A DNA stretch of 64,000 bases from Mycobacterium sp. SMC-4 (lineage in GTDB: Bacteria; Actinomycetota; Actinomycetes; Mycobacteriales; Mycobacteriaceae): assembly GCF_025263265.1 (NCBI RefSeq), contig NZ_CP079869.1, positions 1,984,001-2,048,000 on the forward strand, written 5' to 3'. Position 1 is the first letter of the stretch; each line of letters opens with the position of its first letter. Shown here piece after piece: positions 41,226 to 52,058 of this stretch. A program made the position numbers and the translations under genes. The notes under the pieces are model-generated. The model was given only the letters and a program-made list of their open reading frames with translations, had not been told where the DNA came from and ran no database searches.

Positions 41226-42056
41226 ATGGCTGTTGTAACCATGAAGCAGCTGCTCGACAGCGGCACCCATTTCGGGCACCAGACTCGGCGCTGGAACCCG
41301 AAGATGAAGCGGTTCATCTTCACCGACCGCAACGGCATCTACATCATCGATCTCCAGCAGACGCTGACCTACATCGACAAAGCGTATGAGTTCGTCAAAG
41401 AGACCGTCGCACACGGCGGTTCGATCATGTTCGTCGGCACCAAGAAGCAGGCCCAAGAATCGATCGCCGAGGAAGCCACCCGCGTCGGCATGCCCTATGT
41501 GAACCAGCGCTGGCTGGGCGGCATGCTCACCAACTTCTCCACCGTGCACAAGCGTCTGCAGCGCCTCAAGGAACTCGAGGCCATGGAGCAGACCGGCGGG
41601 TTCGAGGGTCGCACCAAGAAGGAAATCCTGATGCTGACCCGCGAGAAGAACAAGCTGGAGCGCAGCCTCGGTGGTATCCGGGACATGCAGAAGGTGCCCT
41701 CGGCGATCTGGGTCGTCGACACCAACAAAGAGCACCTGGCCGTTGCCGAGGCCCGCAAGCTGAACATCCCGATCATCGCGATCCTCGACACCAACTGCGA
41801 CCCCGATCTGGTCGACTACCCGATCCCGGGTAACGACGACGCGATCCGTTCGGCCGCGCTGCTGACCAAGGTGATCGCCTCGGCGGTGGCCGAAGGCCTG
41901 CAGGCCCGTGCCGGTGCCGGCAAGGCGCAGGCCGACGACTCGGCCGAACCGCTGCCCGAGTGGGAGCAGGAGTTGCTGGCCGGCGCCACCGCCGCGACCC
42001 CGGGCACCCCCGAGGCCGAGGTACACACCGAACCCACCCCCACCCCGAATCCGTAG
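41226..42056 (+). CDS. rpsB: Ribosomal protein S2 (bS2/uS2)
   Basis: A 276-aa S2 starting [29 protein letters not shown], with conserved [14 protein letters not shown] and the C-terminal actinobacterial acidic tail. The ATG 41226 start is fixed by homology; ATG 41216 in another frame is ignored. The ribosome site AAAGAGG lies 11 bases upstream. Followed after 12 bp by tsf. Confidence 0.97.
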   Translation: MAVVTMKQLLDSGTHFGHQTRRWNPKMKRFIFTDRNGIYIIDLQQTLTYIDKAYEFVKETVAHGGSIMFVGTKKQAQESIAEEATRVGMPYVNQRWLGGMLTNFSTVHKRLQRLKELEAMEQTGGFEGRTKKEILMLTREKNKLERSLGGIRDMQKVPSAIWVVDTNKEHLAVAEARKLNIPIIAILDTNCDPDLVDYPIPGNDDAIRSAALLTKVIASAVAEGLQARAGAGKAQADDSAEPLPEWEQELLAGATAATPGTPEAEVHTEPTPTPNP

Positions 42057-42068
42057 GGAAAGGCTCAG

Positions 42069-42884
42069 ATGGCTAACTACACCGCTGCCGACGTCAAGCG
42101 TCTCCGCGAGCTGACCGGTGCCGGAATGCTGGACTCGAAGAACGCACTGGTCGAGGCCGGTGGCGATTTCGACAAGGCGGTCGAATTGCTGCGTATCAAG
42201 GGCGCCAAGGACGTCGGTAAGCGCGCCGAGCGCGCCACGGCCGAAGGTCTGGTTGCGGCCAAGAACGGCGCGTTGATCGAGCTCAACTCCGAGACCGACT
42301 TCGTCGCCAAGAACAGCGAGTTCCAGGCGCTGGCCGACCAGGTCGTCGCCGCGGCCGCCGAGGCCAAGGCCGCTGACGTCGACGCCCTCAAAGCCGCCAA
42401 GCTGGGTGACACCACTGTCGAGCAGGCCATCGCTGACCTGTCGGCCAAGATCGGTGAGAAGCTCGAACTGCGCCGCGCCACGTATCTCGACGGCAAAGTC
42501 GAGACCTACCTGCACAAGCGGGCCGCCGACCTGCCCCCGGCGGTGGGCGTACTGGTCGAGTACGAGGGTGACTCCGTAGAGGCGGCGCACTCGGTCGCGT
42601 TGCAGATCGCTGCGCTGAAGGCCAAGTACCTCACCCGCGAGGACGTGCCCGAGGACATCGTCGCCAACGAGCGGCGCATCGCCGAGGAGACCGCCCGCAA
42701 CGAAGGCAAGCCCGAGCAGGCGCTGCCCAAGATCGTCGAGGGGCGGGTGACCGGCTACTACAAGGACGTCGTGCTGCTCGACCAGCCGTCGGTCTCGGAC
42801 AACAAGAAGACCGTCAAGGCGCTGCTCGACGAGGCCGGCGTGACCGTGACCCGGTTCGTCCGGTTCGAGGTCGGGCAGGCGTAG
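42069..42884 (+). CDS. tsf: Elongation factor Ts
   Basis: A 271-aa EF-Ts with [23 protein letters not shown] and the Tu-contacting SETDFVAKN stretch (after IELN). It recharges EF-Tu with GTP. Co-transcribed with rpsB; a long hairpin follows the stop. Confidence 0.97.
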   Translation: MANYTAADVKRLRELTGAGMLDSKNALVEAGGDFDKAVELLRIKGAKDVGKRAERATAEGLVAAKNGALIELNSETDFVAKNSEFQALADQVVAAAAEAKAADVDALKAAKLGDTTVEQAIADLSAKIGEKLELRRATYLDGKVETYLHKRAADLPPAVGVLVEYEGDSVEAAHSVALQIAALKAKYLTREDVPEDIVANERRIAEETARNEGKPEQALPKIVEGRVTGYYKDVVLLDQPSVSDNKKTVKALLDEAGVTVTRFVRFEVGQA

Positions 42885-42896
42885 CACCCTTGCGTC

Positions 42897-42932
42897 ACAG
42901 GACCCTCGGAACCTCGGTTCCGAGGGTCCTGT
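42897..42932 (+). terminator. Terminator of rpsB-tsf
   Basis: A 17-bp perfect inverted repeat, ACAGGACCCTCGGAACC (42897-42913) with GGTTCCGAGGGTCCTGT (42916-42932), 13 bases after the tsf stop. No T tract. Confidence 0.8.
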
Positions 42933-42986
42933 GCGTTGTCCGCCGAGACCAGCCGCACCGGCGGTACGCTTTGGTACCGTCGGCGC

Positions 42987-44402
42987 ATGGATCGGATTTC
43001 GGCATTCCGCGACGATGCGCTCGGTGAGCTTGACGCGGTCGGCCTGGTGCAGGCACTGCGCGCCGGGGACGTGGCACCGGCCGAGGTCGTCGAGGCGGCG
43101 ATAGCACGGGCCGAGTCGGTGAACTCGACGCTGAACGGTCTGGCTTTCGAGGCGTTCGACCGGGCTCGTGCCCGCGCCGTCCAACGCCATCGCCACGGCG
43201 GATTCTTCGACGGCGTGCCGTCGTTCATCAAGGACAACGTCGCCGTGGCCGGGATGCCGACGATGAGCGGCACCGACGCGTGGCACCCCCGCCCGGTCGC
43301 CGACAACGGGGACTTCGCACGCTCCTACCTGTCGACCGGCCTGGTCCCGCTGGGCAAGACCGCGCTGTCGGAATTCGGCTTCAGCGCTTCGGCCGAACAC
43401 CCGCGGCTGGGTCCGGTGCGCAACCCATGGAACCCTGAACACACCGCCGGTGCGTCGTCGTCGGGCTCGGGTGCCTTCGTCGCCGCCGGTGTGGTTCCGA
43501 TCGCCCACGCCAATGACGGCGGCGGCTCGATCCGCATCCCCGCCGCATGTAACGGGCTGGTGGGACTCAAGCCCTCGCGCGGGCGGCTACCGCTGGACAA
43601 GGACATGCGCCAGATGCCGCTGCGTATCGTGCACAACGGTGTCGTGACCCGCTCGGTACGCGACACGGCGGCGTTCTTCCGCGAAATGGAGAGAGTCACC
43701 GCCAACCCGAAGCTGCCGCCCATCGGTGATGTCACCGGACCCGGTGCGAAGCGCCTGCGCATCGCGGTCTGTACGAAATCCATTGAGCGCGAGGCAAGCC
43801 CGGAAGTCACTCGGCTGACCCTGGACACTGCCGAACTGCTCGAGAACCTCGGGCACCGGGTCAGCGTCGTGGACAATCCGGTTCCGAAACGGTTCGTCGA
43901 CGATTTCCTGCTGTACTGGTCGTTCCTGGCCTTCGCGTTGGTGCGCGGCGGTCGGCGCACGTTCGGGCCGAGCTTCGACCGCGATCAGCTCGACAACCTG
44001 ACCCGCGGTCTGGAGTCGCACGCCGCGCGCAATCTGCACCGGCTTCCCGCCGCGATAGCCCGGCTGGCCCGTGTCCGGCGGGTCACCTCGCGACTGCACG
44101 CCGACCATGACGTGGTGTTGACCCCCACGCTGGCCGACGTCACCCCGCCCATCGGCCACCTCGATCCGACCGCGCCATTCGGCCAGGTCATGGACCGGCT
44201 CACCGAATGGGTGGCGTTCACGCCGTTGCAGAATGCCACCGGTGAACCGGCGATCTCGTTGCCGCTGGCCCAGTCGCAGTCCGGTCTGCCGGTGGGGATG
44301 ATGTTCGCCGCGCGCCTCGGCGAGGACGCCCTGCTGCTCGAGCTGGCCTATGAGCTCGAGCAAGCCCGGCCCTGGCCGCGTATCGACGATACCCCCACGT
44401 AA
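42987..44402 (+). CDS. amiC: Amidase-signature hydrolase
   Basis: A 471-aa protein with the amidase catalytic triad region: SFIKDNV (Lys), ASSSGSGAFVAAG and GGGSIRIPAACNGLVG (cis-Ser and nucleophile Ser). It should hydrolyse amides such as aryl or fatty amides. It is the Rv2888c (amiC) equivalent by position. ATG 42987 gives the family N-terminus. The substrate is unknown. Confidence 0.85.
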   Translation: MDRISAFRDDALGELDAVGLVQALRAGDVAPAEVVEAAIARAESVNSTLNGLAFEAFDRARARAVQRHRHGGFFDGVPSFIKDNVAVAGMPTMSGTDAWHPRPVADNGDFARSYLSTGLVPLGKTALSEFGFSASAEHPRLGPVRNPWNPEHTAGASSSGSGAFVAAGVVPIAHANDGGGSIRIPAACNGLVGLKPSRGRLPLDKDMRQMPLRIVHNGVVTRSVRDTAAFFREMERVTANPKLPPIGDVTGPGAKRLRIAVCTKSIEREASPEVTRLTLDTAELLENLGHRVSVVDNPVPKRFVDDFLLYWSFLAFALVRGGRRTFGPSFDRDQLDNLTRGLESHAARNLHRLPAAIARLARVRRVTSRLHADHDVVLTPTLADVTPPIGHLDPTAPFGQVMDRLTEWVAFTPLQNATGEPAISLPLAQSQSGLPVGMMFAARLGEDALLLELAYELEQARPWPRIDDTPT

Positions 44403-44508
44403 CCCGACCGCCGCGGTGTTAACCATGCCGACATCGGCGGCGGCGACGGGTGAAACGTTGGGCTTCCACCATCGCTGTCGTGGACGGCGATGCTCAGCGA
44501 TCTCTCGC

Positions 44509-46524
44509 ATGACCCTGGAGCGCTCCACGCTGGGTGCCGAGCCCGGTGAGCGGACACAGCGGTACCCCCTGGATCCGCTGACCGGCGCCGAGATCGAAGC
44601 TGCCGCGGCGGTCATCGGCGAATCCGACTATGCGACATCGACGTTGAAATTCGTCATGATCCAACTCGCCGAGCCGGCCAAGAACGACACGCTCACGTTC
44701 CGCGCCGTCGGAGACGTTCCGCGGCAGGCGTTCGTCACGATGTACGACCCGGCGGTCAAGCTGCTCCATGAAGCCGTCGTCGACCTCGACACCCGGGTGA
44801 TCGACTCATGGACACCGATACCCGGACGGTTCCCGTCCTATCTTGTCGAGCACATGACCGGTGTCGAGGAGCGGGTCCGCGAGGACCACCGCTGGCAGGA
44901 GGCCATGCGTCGGCGCGGGATCACCGACTTCAGCCTCGCGATGATCGATCCTTGGCCAGCGGGGTATTACGGGGCGCGTGACGACTACGAGAGCTCACCG
45001 CTGATCTGCCGGCCACTGACTTTTGTGCGGGCCGCTCCGGCGGAGAATGGCTACGCAAGACCCGTCGAGGGCCTGATTGTGATCTTCGACCTGGACTCGA
45101 TGACCGTCCTGGACATCGAAGACCACGGGGTGGTGCCGCTGCCGCCCAAGGCCGGCAACTACACCGGGAAGTACATGTTCGACGCCGGCAACCGGCCTGC
45201 CTTCACCCAGTGGCGCGACGACGTCACATCCATCGAGATCACCCAGCCCGACGGGCCGAGCTTCACCGTCGACGGGTGGAACGTCCGATGGCAGAAGTGG
45301 TCTGTGCGCATCGGATTCAACCCCCGCGAGGGCCTCACGCTGCACGAGGTGACCTACACCGACCGCGGCGAGGTACGGCCTGTCATGTATCGGGCCGCGC
45401 TCTCGGAGATGGTGGTGCCCTACGGGGATTCCTCGCCGACGCACTGGAACAAGAACGTCTTCGACATGGGTGAAGTCGGGATGGGATTCTCGGCCAACCC
45501 GCTGACGCTGGGCTGTGACTGTCTGGGCGAGATCTACTACTTCGACGCAACGGTCAACGACTCCGATGGCAACGCGGTGACCATCCCCAACGCGATCTGC
45601 ATGCACGAGGAGGACTACGGCATCTCGTGGAAGCACACTGATTTCCGCACCGGCGAGGTCGAGGTCCGCCGCTCACGGAGACTCGTGATATCGATGATCT
45701 GCACCGTCGGCAACTACGAGTACGGGTTTTTCTGGTACTTCTACAACGATGCGTCGATCGAAGTGGAGATCAAGCTCACCGGTGTGCTGACCACCGGCGC
45801 CATCGCCGAGGGAGATTCACCGCGCTGGGGCAAGATGGTCGCTCCGGGAATGTACGGACCCAACCACCAGCACTTCTTCAACTTCCGCCTGGACATGACC
45901 ATTGACGGACCGAAAAACACTGTCTACGAGGTCGACTCGGTCCCAGAACCAGATCCTGAGCTCAACCCGCACCACAATGCCTGGATCACCCGCGACACCC
46001 TGGTGGCCTCCGAGGCCGACGGGGCGCGGGACTGGGACTGCTCGACCGGACGGTACTGGAAGGTCGTCAACCCGTCGAAGCTCAACGAGCTCGGCATGCC
46101 GGTGGGGTACAAGCTGATGCCCAGGGGCATCGTGCCGGTGATGGTGCAGCCGGGATCGACCATCTACGACCGGGCCCGGTTCGTTCAGCACAACCTGTGG
46201 GTGACCCGTTACGACCCGCGGGAGCGCTACGCGGCGGGTGACTACATGTACCAGTGCGCCGAGGCGCAGGGGTTACCGCGCTACATCGCCGACGACGCGC
46301 CACTCGAGGACACCGACATCGTGCTTTGGTACACCGTCGGCGCCCATCACGTGGTGTGCCCAGAGGACTGGCCGGTGATGCCGTGCCACTACACCGGCTT
46401 CAAGATCAAGCCGGTCGGCTTCTTCGACGGTAACCCCGCGCTGGACCTGCCCCCCTCGGCGCCCAAGCAATGCCATCAGGGTCACGGCGGCGCTCCGGTC
46501 GCCGAACGTGCGATGGAGTCCTGA
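44509..46524 (+). CDS. Copper-containing primary-amine oxidase
   Basis: A 671-aa enzyme. The topaquinone precursor Tyr403 is in the canonical NYEYGF. Copper ligands are in NHQHFFNF (His-x-His) with a further His in NPHHNAWIT, and the catalytic Asp is probably in FDMGEVG upstream. It oxidises primary amines to aldehydes, releasing ammonia and hydrogen peroxide. It starts at ATG 44509; longer frames run back into amiC. It is not part of the core conserved block, and amine use together with the amidase is inferred. Confidence 0.9.
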   Translation: MTLERSTLGAEPGERTQRYPLDPLTGAEIEAAAAVIGESDYATSTLKFVMIQLAEPAKNDTLTFRAVGDVPRQAFVTMYDPAVKLLHEAVVDLDTRVIDSWTPIPGRFPSYLVEHMTGVEERVREDHRWQEAMRRRGITDFSLAMIDPWPAGYYGARDDYESSPLICRPLTFVRAAPAENGYARPVEGLIVIFDLDSMTVLDIEDHGVVPLPPKAGNYTGKYMFDAGNRPAFTQWRDDVTSIEITQPDGPSFTVDGWNVRWQKWSVRIGFNPREGLTLHEVTYTDRGEVRPVMYRAALSEMVVPYGDSSPTHWNKNVFDMGEVGMGFSANPLTLGCDCLGEIYYFDATVNDSDGNAVTIPNAICMHEEDYGISWKHTDFRTGEVEVRRSRRLVISMICTVGNYEYGFFWYFYNDASIEVEIKLTGVLTTGAIAEGDSPRWGKMVAPGMYGPNHQHFFNFRLDMTIDGPKNTVYEVDSVPEPDPELNPHHNAWITRDTLVASEADGARDWDCSTGRYWKVVNPSKLNELGMPVGYKLMPRGIVPVMVQPGSTIYDRARFVQHNLWVTRYDPRERYAAGDYMYQCAEAQGLPRYIADDAPLEDTDIVLWYTVGAHHVVCPEDWPVMPCHYTGFKIKPVGFFDGNPALDLPPSAPKQCHQGHGGAPVAERAMES

Positions 46525-46668
46525 GGCCGGTCGCCGGTCTGGTTGCGCTGGTGACGGCTGACGCGCCGGCCCACCCCGACGCCGTGTCGCGCCCCCGATG
46601 AGGCAGGATGAGGGTGCCGTCCGCCGCTGCGGGGTCGGCGCTGCACGCCAGGACCGCGAAGGAGTCGG

Positions 46669-47424
46669 ATGTCGGAGGACGCCACCGGCCACGGTAAGGG
46701 AATATCGTCGGCGATCAGGCCCGCCTATTCGCGAGTGCTTCTCAAACTCGGTGGCGAGATGTTCGGCGGCGGGTCGGTCGGACTGGATCCCGACGTCGTC
46801 GCACTGGTCGCCCGCCAGATCGCCGACGTGGTTCGCAGCGGCGTCCAGGTCGCCGTCGTGATCGGCGGCGGCAACTTCTTCCGCGGTGCGCAACTGCAGC
46901 AGCGCGGCATGGAACGCACCCGCTCGGACTACATGGGCATGCTCGGCACCGTGATGAACAGCCTGGCCTTACAGGACTTCCTGGAAAAAGAAGGTATCCA
47001 GACCCGGGTGCAGACTGCCATCACCATGGGCCAGGTCGCCGAGCCCTACATTCCGCTGCGCGCCCGCCGACACCTCGAGAAGGGCCGGGTGGTGATTTTC
47101 GGGGCAGGTATGGGACTGCCGTACTTCTCCACCGACACCACCGCGGCGCAACGTGCGCTGGAGATCGGCGCGGACGTGGTGCTGATGGCCAAGGCGGTCG
47201 ACGGCGTGTTCACCAAAGATCCACGTGTGCATTCCGACGCCGAACTGCTCATTGCCATCAGCCACCGCGAGGTCATCGACCGCGGCCTGAAGGTCGCCGA
47301 CGCGACCGCATTCAGCCTGTGCATGGACAATGGCATGCCGATCCTGGTGTTCAACCTGCTCGTCGACGGCAATATCGCGCGCGCCGTGGCGGGTGAGAAG
47401 ATCGGAACCCTGGTCACCACGTGA
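46669..47424 (+). CDS. pyrH: Uridylate kinase
   Basis: A 251-aa UMP kinase of the amino-acid-kinase fold: [47 protein letters not shown] and [13 protein letters not shown]. It makes UDP for nucleic acid and cell wall precursor synthesis and is essential. Followed by frr after 40 bp, the classical order. Confidence 0.96.
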   Translation: MSEDATGHGKGISSAIRPAYSRVLLKLGGEMFGGGSVGLDPDVVALVARQIADVVRSGVQVAVVIGGGNFFRGAQLQQRGMERTRSDYMGMLGTVMNSLALQDFLEKEGIQTRVQTAITMGQVAEPYIPLRARRHLEKGRVVIFGAGMGLPYFSTDTTAAQRALEIGADVVLMAKAVDGVFTKDPRVHSDAELLIAISHREVIDRGLKVADATAFSLCMDNGMPILVFNLLVDGNIARAVAGEKIGTLVTT

Positions 47425-47464
47425 GGCGTGACACCGGGCCAGACAGCGACGGGAGAGAGCGACA

Positions 47465-48022
47465 GTGATCGAGGAAACCCTCTTCGACGCCGAGGAGAAA
47501 ATGGAAAAGGCCGTGTCGGTAGCACGAGACGACCTTGCGTCGATCCGCACCGGACGCGCCAACCCCGCGATGTTCAACCGGGTCCATGTGGACTACTACG
47601 GAGCCGCCACTCCGATCACCCAGCTGTCGAGCATCAACGTGCCCGAGGCCCGGCTGGTGGTCATCAAACCCTACGAAGCCAACCAGCTGCGCACCATCGA
47701 AGACGCGATCCGCAACTCCGACCTGGGGGTCAACCCCAGCAACGACGGCAACGTCATCCGGGTGGCGATCCCGCAGTTGACCGAGGAGCGCCGCCGTGAA
47801 CTGGTGAAACAAGCCAAGTCCAAAGGCGAAGACGCAAAGGTGTCGGTGCGCAACATCCGGCGCAAGGCGATGGAAGAGCTGACGCGCATCAAGAAAGACG
47901 GGGACGCCGGCGAGGACGAGGTCACCCGCGCCGAGAAGGACCTCGACAAGACCACTCACCAGTACACCGCCCAGATCGACGAGCTGGTCAAGCACAAGGA
48001 AGGCGAGCTGCTGGAGGTTTGA
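47465..48022 (+). CDS. frr: Ribosome recycling factor
   Basis: A 185-aa RRF with [21 protein letters not shown] and [21 protein letters not shown]. It splits post-termination ribosomes with EF-G. The GTG start at 47465 fits the family. Its stop overlaps the proposed cdsA TTG start. Confidence 0.96.
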   Translation: MIEETLFDAEEKMEKAVSVARDDLASIRTGRANPAMFNRVHVDYYGAATPITQLSSINVPEARLVVIKPYEANQLRTIEDAIRNSDLGVNPSNDGNVIRVAIPQLTEERRRELVKQAKSKGEDAKVSVRNIRRKAMEELTRIKKDGDAGEDEVTRAEKDLDKTTHQYTAQIDELVKHKEGELLEV

Positions 48023-48915
48023 GCTCCACAGCAACCGATTCCCCACATGACGATCTCCTGATGAGCTCTCCGGTCAACGAACCGCCCGCCCAGAAGCCCT
48101 CACGCGCCGGGCGTAACCTGCCCGCAGCGATCGGCGTCGGCGTCCTGCTCGGCGGCGGCCTGATCGCGATCCTGCTCTTCGCTCCGTATCTGTGGTTGGC
48201 CCTGGTGGCCACCGCGGTGGCCATCGCCACCTATGAGGTCAGCAGCCGACTCGGCGAAGCCGGTTACCGCATGCCGCTCGTGCCGCTGCTGGTCGGGGGC
48301 CAGGCCACACTGTGGCTGACCTGGCCGTTCGGTCCCGCCGGAGCGCTGGGCGGATTCGCCGGCACCGTCGTGGTGTGCATGATCTGGCGGCTGGTCGGTC
48401 AAGGGCTGAACCACGCACCGCAGAACTACACCCGCGACATCGGCGCCACGGTGTTCCTGGCGACCTGGGTGCCGCTGTTCGCCAGCTTCGGTGCGCTGCT
48501 CATCTATCCCGACGACGGTGCCAACCGGGTGTTCGCCCTGATGCTCGGTGTGGTGTTCTCCGACATCGGCGGCTACATCGCCGGGGTGCTGTTCGGCAGG
48601 CACACCATGGCTCCCGCGATCAGCCCCAAGAAGTCCTGGGAGGGCCTGGCCGGCTCGCTGCTGTTCGGGACCACCGCATCGGTGCTGGCCGTGGTGTTCC
48701 TGCTCGACAAACCCTGGTGGGCGGGTGTGGCACTGGGCCTGATGCTGGTCATCACCGGCACGCTCGGCGACCTGGTCGAATCACAGTTCAAGCGTGACCT
48801 CGGCATCAAGGACATGAGCAACCTGCTGCCCGGTCACGGCGGCATGATGGACCGCATCGACGCCATGCTGCCTTCGGCTGTGGCCACCTGGATCGTGCTG
48901 ACGCTGTTGGCCTGA
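48019..48915 (+). CDS. cdsA: Phosphatidate cytidylyltransferase
   Basis: A 298-aa membrane enzyme of about eight helices. The signature [13 protein letters not shown] ... [32 protein letters not shown] near the C-terminus is diagnostic. It makes CDP-diacylglycerol for phosphatidylinositol and cardiolipin. TTG 48019 overlaps frr by 4 bp; ATG 48061 is an alternative start that would remove 14 residues. Confidence 0.93.
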   Translation: MSSTATDSPHDDLLMSSPVNEPPAQKPSRAGRNLPAAIGVGVLLGGGLIAILLFAPYLWLALVATAVAIATYEVSSRLGEAGYRMPLVPLLVGGQATLWLTWPFGPAGALGGFAGTVVVCMIWRLVGQGLNHAPQNYTRDIGATVFLATWVPLFASFGALLIYPDDGANRVFALMLGVVFSDIGGYIAGVLFGRHTMAPAISPKKSWEGLAGSLLFGTTASVLAVVFLLDKPWWAGVALGLMLVITGTLGDLVESQFKRDLGIKDMSNLLPGHGGMMDRIDAMLPSAVATWIVLTLLA

Positions 48916-48948
48916 GGTTGGATCAGCAGGGGATACTGGACGGCAGCC

Positions 48949-50061
48949 ATGCCCGATCCGCTTCCTCTGGTCTTCGATGCTCCGCGCCGCGCGTTGCCGC
49001 CGCGGCATTTCGCCGACCTCGACGACACCGAACGCGCCGCCGCGATCGCCGAACTCGGCATCCCGGCTTTTCGCGGGAAGCAGCTGGCCAACCAGTATTT
49101 CGGCCGCCTGATCGCTGACGCGCAACAGATGACCGATCTGCCCGCGGGGATACGCGAACAGGTGGGGGCCACGCTGTTCCCCACGCTCCTGGAGGCCACC
49201 CGCGAGATCGCGTGTGATGCGGGCGAAACCCGCAAGGTGCTCTGGCGCGCGGTCGACAAGTCCACGTTCGAGTCGGTGCTGATGCGCTATCCCGACCGCA
49301 ACACCGTGTGCATCTCGTCACAGGCCGGCTGCGGCATGGCGTGCCCGTTCTGTGCGACGGGACAGGGGGGACTCCAGCGCAACCTGTCGACCGCCGAGAT
49401 CCTCGAACAGATCCGATTCGCCGGTGCGGATCTGCGTGCCCGCGGCTCCGGCCCGACTGCGCGCGGCCGGCTGTCGAACATCGTCTTCATGGGCATGGGT
49501 GAACCGCTGGCCAACTACAACCGGGTGGTGGCGGCGGTCCGCAGAATCACGGCCCCGACGCCCAACGGCTTCGGGATCTCTGCCCGCTCGGTGACGGTGT
49601 CCACGGTGGGCCTGGCACCGGCGATCCGCAAGCTGGCCGACGAGAAGCTCAACGTGACATTGGCGGTGTCGTTGCACACGCCTGACGACGAGCTGCGCGA
49701 CACGCTTGTGCCGGTGAACAACCGCTGGAAGGTCGACGAGGTCCTCGACGCGGCACGCTACTACGCCGACGTGACCGGCCGGCGGGTGTCGATCGAGTAC
49801 GCACTGATCCGTGATGTCAACGACCAGCCCTGGCGGGCCGACCTTCTCGGCCGGTTGCTGCATACCAAGCTCGGTCCGCTGGCGCACGTGAATCTGATCC
49901 CGCTGAACCCGACACCGGGCAGCGAGTGGGACGCCAGTCCCAAACCGGTGGAACGCGAGTTCGTCCGACGCGTGCGGGCCAAGGGCGTGTCATGCACCGT
50001 GCGCGACACCCGGGGCCGGGAGATCGCGGCGGCCTGCGGGCAGTTGGCTGCTCAGGGCTGA
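48949..50061 (+). CDS. rlmN: 23S rRNA/tRNA adenine-C2 methyltransferase RlmN
   Basis: A 370-aa radical-SAM enzyme with CGMACPFC (Cys128, 132, 135) binding the 4Fe-4S cluster and [18 protein letters not shown]. The C-terminal [19 protein letters not shown] holds the methyl-carrying Cys. It methylates A2503 of 23S rRNA. It ends the conserved housekeeping block, 6 bp from a convergent gene. Confidence 0.94.
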   Translation: MPDPLPLVFDAPRRALPPRHFADLDDTERAAAIAELGIPAFRGKQLANQYFGRLIADAQQMTDLPAGIREQVGATLFPTLLEATREIACDAGETRKVLWRAVDKSTFESVLMRYPDRNTVCISSQAGCGMACPFCATGQGGLQRNLSTAEILEQIRFAGADLRARGSGPTARGRLSNIVFMGMGEPLANYNRVVAAVRRITAPTPNGFGISARSVTVSTVGLAPAIRKLADEKLNVTLAVSLHTPDDELRDTLVPVNNRWKVDEVLDAARYYADVTGRRVSIEYALIRDVNDQPWRADLLGRLLHTKLGPLAHVNLIPLNPTPGSEWDASPKPVEREFVRRVRAKGVSCTVRDTRGREIAAACGQLAAQG

Positions 50062-50066
50062 CCACC

Positions 50067-50510
50067 TTACGGGGCCGCACCCGGCCTGTTGACGAACCAT
50101 ACGTTGTCCTCCCGCAGGTGCCGGCTACGCCATCCGTCGGGTGTGCGGACCAGATCGTGGTGGTAGTACCCGCCGCACGCACTCTGCTCGGCCATGCCCG
50201 GCAGCTGCATCGGGTTGTAGAACATCGCCCGGACGCTGGCGGTGTCACCGTCGATCTCGGTGATCTCGACATTGGTGATGTAGTGCATCGTCCACGGGAT
50301 GGCCTCGAAAGTCCTGCTGAACAGGTCGACGATCTCGTCCCGTAACCCCGGCGGGATACCGGCCGACGAGTAGTCGATCACCGCATTCTCGGTGAACACC
50401 GATCGGTACAGTTCCCAATCTTTGGTGTCGACGCCGCGGGCATACCGACTGAGCAGTCCACGGATCTCCAGCTCGTCGACGACCTGCTGGGGGACCGGCG
50501 CGAACGTCAC
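50067..50510 (-). CDS. SnoaL/NTF2-like protein
   Basis: A 147-aa single-domain NTF2-like protein: ELEIRGLLSRYARGVDTKDWELYRSVFTENAVIDYS, with TMHYITNVEITEIDGDTASVRAMF and GYYHHDLVRTPDGWRSRHL. Such proteins can be small hydrolases, isomerases or dehydratases. The GTG start overlaps the aldehyde dehydrogenase stop, so it belongs to that operon. A role in the catabolic cluster is inferred. Confidence 0.8.
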   Translation of the reverse strand: MTFAPVPQQVVDELEIRGLLSRYARGVDTKDWELYRSVFTENAVIDYSSAGIPPGLRDEIVDLFSRTFEAIPWTMHYITNVEITEIDGDTASVRAMFYNPMQLPGMAEQSACGGYYHHDLVRTPDGWRSRHLREDNVWFVNRPGAAP

Positions 50511-51994
50511 TGGTCGGGCATACCGATCGTCTTGGCCTCCAGGTACTCCTTGAAGCCTTCTTCGCCGTTGCGATAACCCAGCCCAGACTGCTTGGTTCCG
50601 CCGAACGGGCTGTTGATGCCGAAGTGGCTCTTGCCGTTGATGGTCACATTGCCGGTGCGCATCCGGCACGCGACCGCGAACGCGCGGTCCACATCGGCAC
50701 TGCTGACCTCCCCGGACAGTCCGTAGATGGTGTTGTTGGCAATGGCGATCGCTTCGTCGTCGGTGTCGTACGGCGTCACCGTCAACACCGGCCCGAAGAT
50801 CTCCTCCTGCGCCACTTGCGAATTGGGGTCGACGTCGGCCAGTAGTGTGGCTTGGGTGTAGTAGCCGGTCGGCAGGTTCTCCGGGACGCCGCCGCCGGTG
50901 ACCAGCCGCGCACCGGAATCGATGCCACTCTTGATCAGGCCGAGCACCTTCTGACGTTGGGTCTCGCTGATCTGGGGACCTTGCATGTTGCCCGGCGTCC
51001 ACGGATCACCGATCGGGAAATTCTCCATCACCGCTTTGAGGTTTTCGATCCCCTCGTCATATCGACTGCGTGGCAACAGAATCCGGGACGGCAGAATGCA
51101 GGACTGTCCACTCATCACGCAGGCCATCATCGCCGCCAGCGGCAACGTCGCACCGAAATCGGCGTCGTCGAGCACGATGTGGGCCGACTTTCCGCCCAGC
51201 TCCAGCAGAGTCTTCTTCACTGTCGGAGCGCCCGTGGCCAGAATCGCCCGCCCGGTGGCCGTCGATCCGGTGAAGGTGATCATGTCGACCCGCGGGTCGG
51301 CCGACAGTGCCGCGCCCACCTCGTTGGCATTCGACACGACCACGTTGAACACGCCGGCCGGGATGTCGGTCTCCTCGGCCACGATGCGGCCGTACTCACT
51401 GCCCGACCACGGCGTGAGCTGTGCGGGCTTGAGCACCACCGTGTTTCCGGCCATCAGCGCCGGGACCGTCTCGGCGATGTTGAGGTAGAGCGGCACGTTC
51501 CACGGCGTGATGGCCCCGACGACCCCGACAGCCTCGTAGTGGATCTTGCGTCGGGCCGGCCCCAGCGGGGTCTCGTGGACCCCGTTGTCGACCAGGTAGT
51601 TGAACTTCTTGCCGTGCTCGGCCCAGTGCCTGACCTCGGCGATCGGACTCTCGATCTGGCTGCCGGTGACCGACACCGGGCAGCCCACCTCGGTGATCAG
51701 GATCCGGCGCAACCGTTCCTTGTTGCGGTCCAACGCCTCGTGCAACTGGGTCAGGCAGTGGTACCGGAACTCCGGATCCCGCGACCAGTCGGTCTCGTCG
51801 AAGGCGCGCCGCGCTGCGCCGATTGCTCGCTCCATGTCTCCGACGGTGCCGTCGGTCGCCTGACCGACCACCTGTTCGGAGGCTGGGTGCACCACATCGA
51901 ACGTCGCACCACTGGCTGTCAGCGTCAACTCGCCGTCAATGAGCATCCGCTCGTCGCCGGCCAGCACCCCGGTTTCCGTCTCTGCCGTCGTCAT
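50507..51994 (-). CDS. Aldehyde dehydrogenase
   Basis: A 495-aa NAD(P)-dependent enzyme. Catalytic Cys in SGQSCILPSR, Glu in LELGGKSAH, and the substrate-binding GVVGAITPWNVPLYLN are all present. It should oxidise an aldehyde intermediate of the surrounding pathway to an acid. ATG 51994 is preceded by a TTTACAAA operator-like site and by a TetR gene in the same direction. It overlaps the SnoaL-like gene. Confidence 0.92.
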   Translation of the reverse strand: MTTAETETGVLAGDERMLIDGELTLTASGATFDVVHPASEQVVGQATDGTVGDMERAIGAARRAFDETDWSRDPEFRYHCLTQLHEALDRNKERLRRILITEVGCPVSVTGSQIESPIAEVRHWAEHGKKFNYLVDNGVHETPLGPARRKIHYEAVGVVGAITPWNVPLYLNIAETVPALMAGNTVVLKPAQLTPWSGSEYGRIVAEETDIPAGVFNVVVSNANEVGAALSADPRVDMITFTGSTATGRAILATGAPTVKKTLLELGGKSAHIVLDDADFGATLPLAAMMACVMSGQSCILPSRILLPRSRYDEGIENLKAVMENFPIGDPWTPGNMQGPQISETQRQKVLGLIKSGIDSGARLVTGGGVPENLPTGYYTQATLLADVDPNSQVAQEEIFGPVLTVTPYDTDDEAIAIANNTIYGLSGEVSSADVDRAFAVACRMRTGNVTINGKSHFGINSPFGGTKQSGLGYRNGEEGFKEYLEAKTIGMPDQ

Positions 51995-52004
51995 GATGAA
52001 CAGC

Positions 52005-52012
52005 TTTACAAA
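52005..52012. promoter_or_regulatory. TTTACAAA operator-like site 1
   Basis: CTTTACAAAA lies 11 bases upstream of the aldehyde dehydrogenase ATG. The same sequence recurs before three other transcription units in the cluster (53864-53890, 55675, 57716). It is a candidate TetR operator. Confidence 0.55.
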
Positions 52013-52058
52013 ATTTGAGCGCGGTGTCACCCATTCGTGGGTGCTCGACGACTCCCGT

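Noticed and set aside
41178..43508. 776-codon open frame antisense to rpsB, tsf and the amidase start
   Set aside because: Long antisense frames are expected in GC-rich codon-biased DNA; it opposes three well-supported genes and has no recognisable domain.
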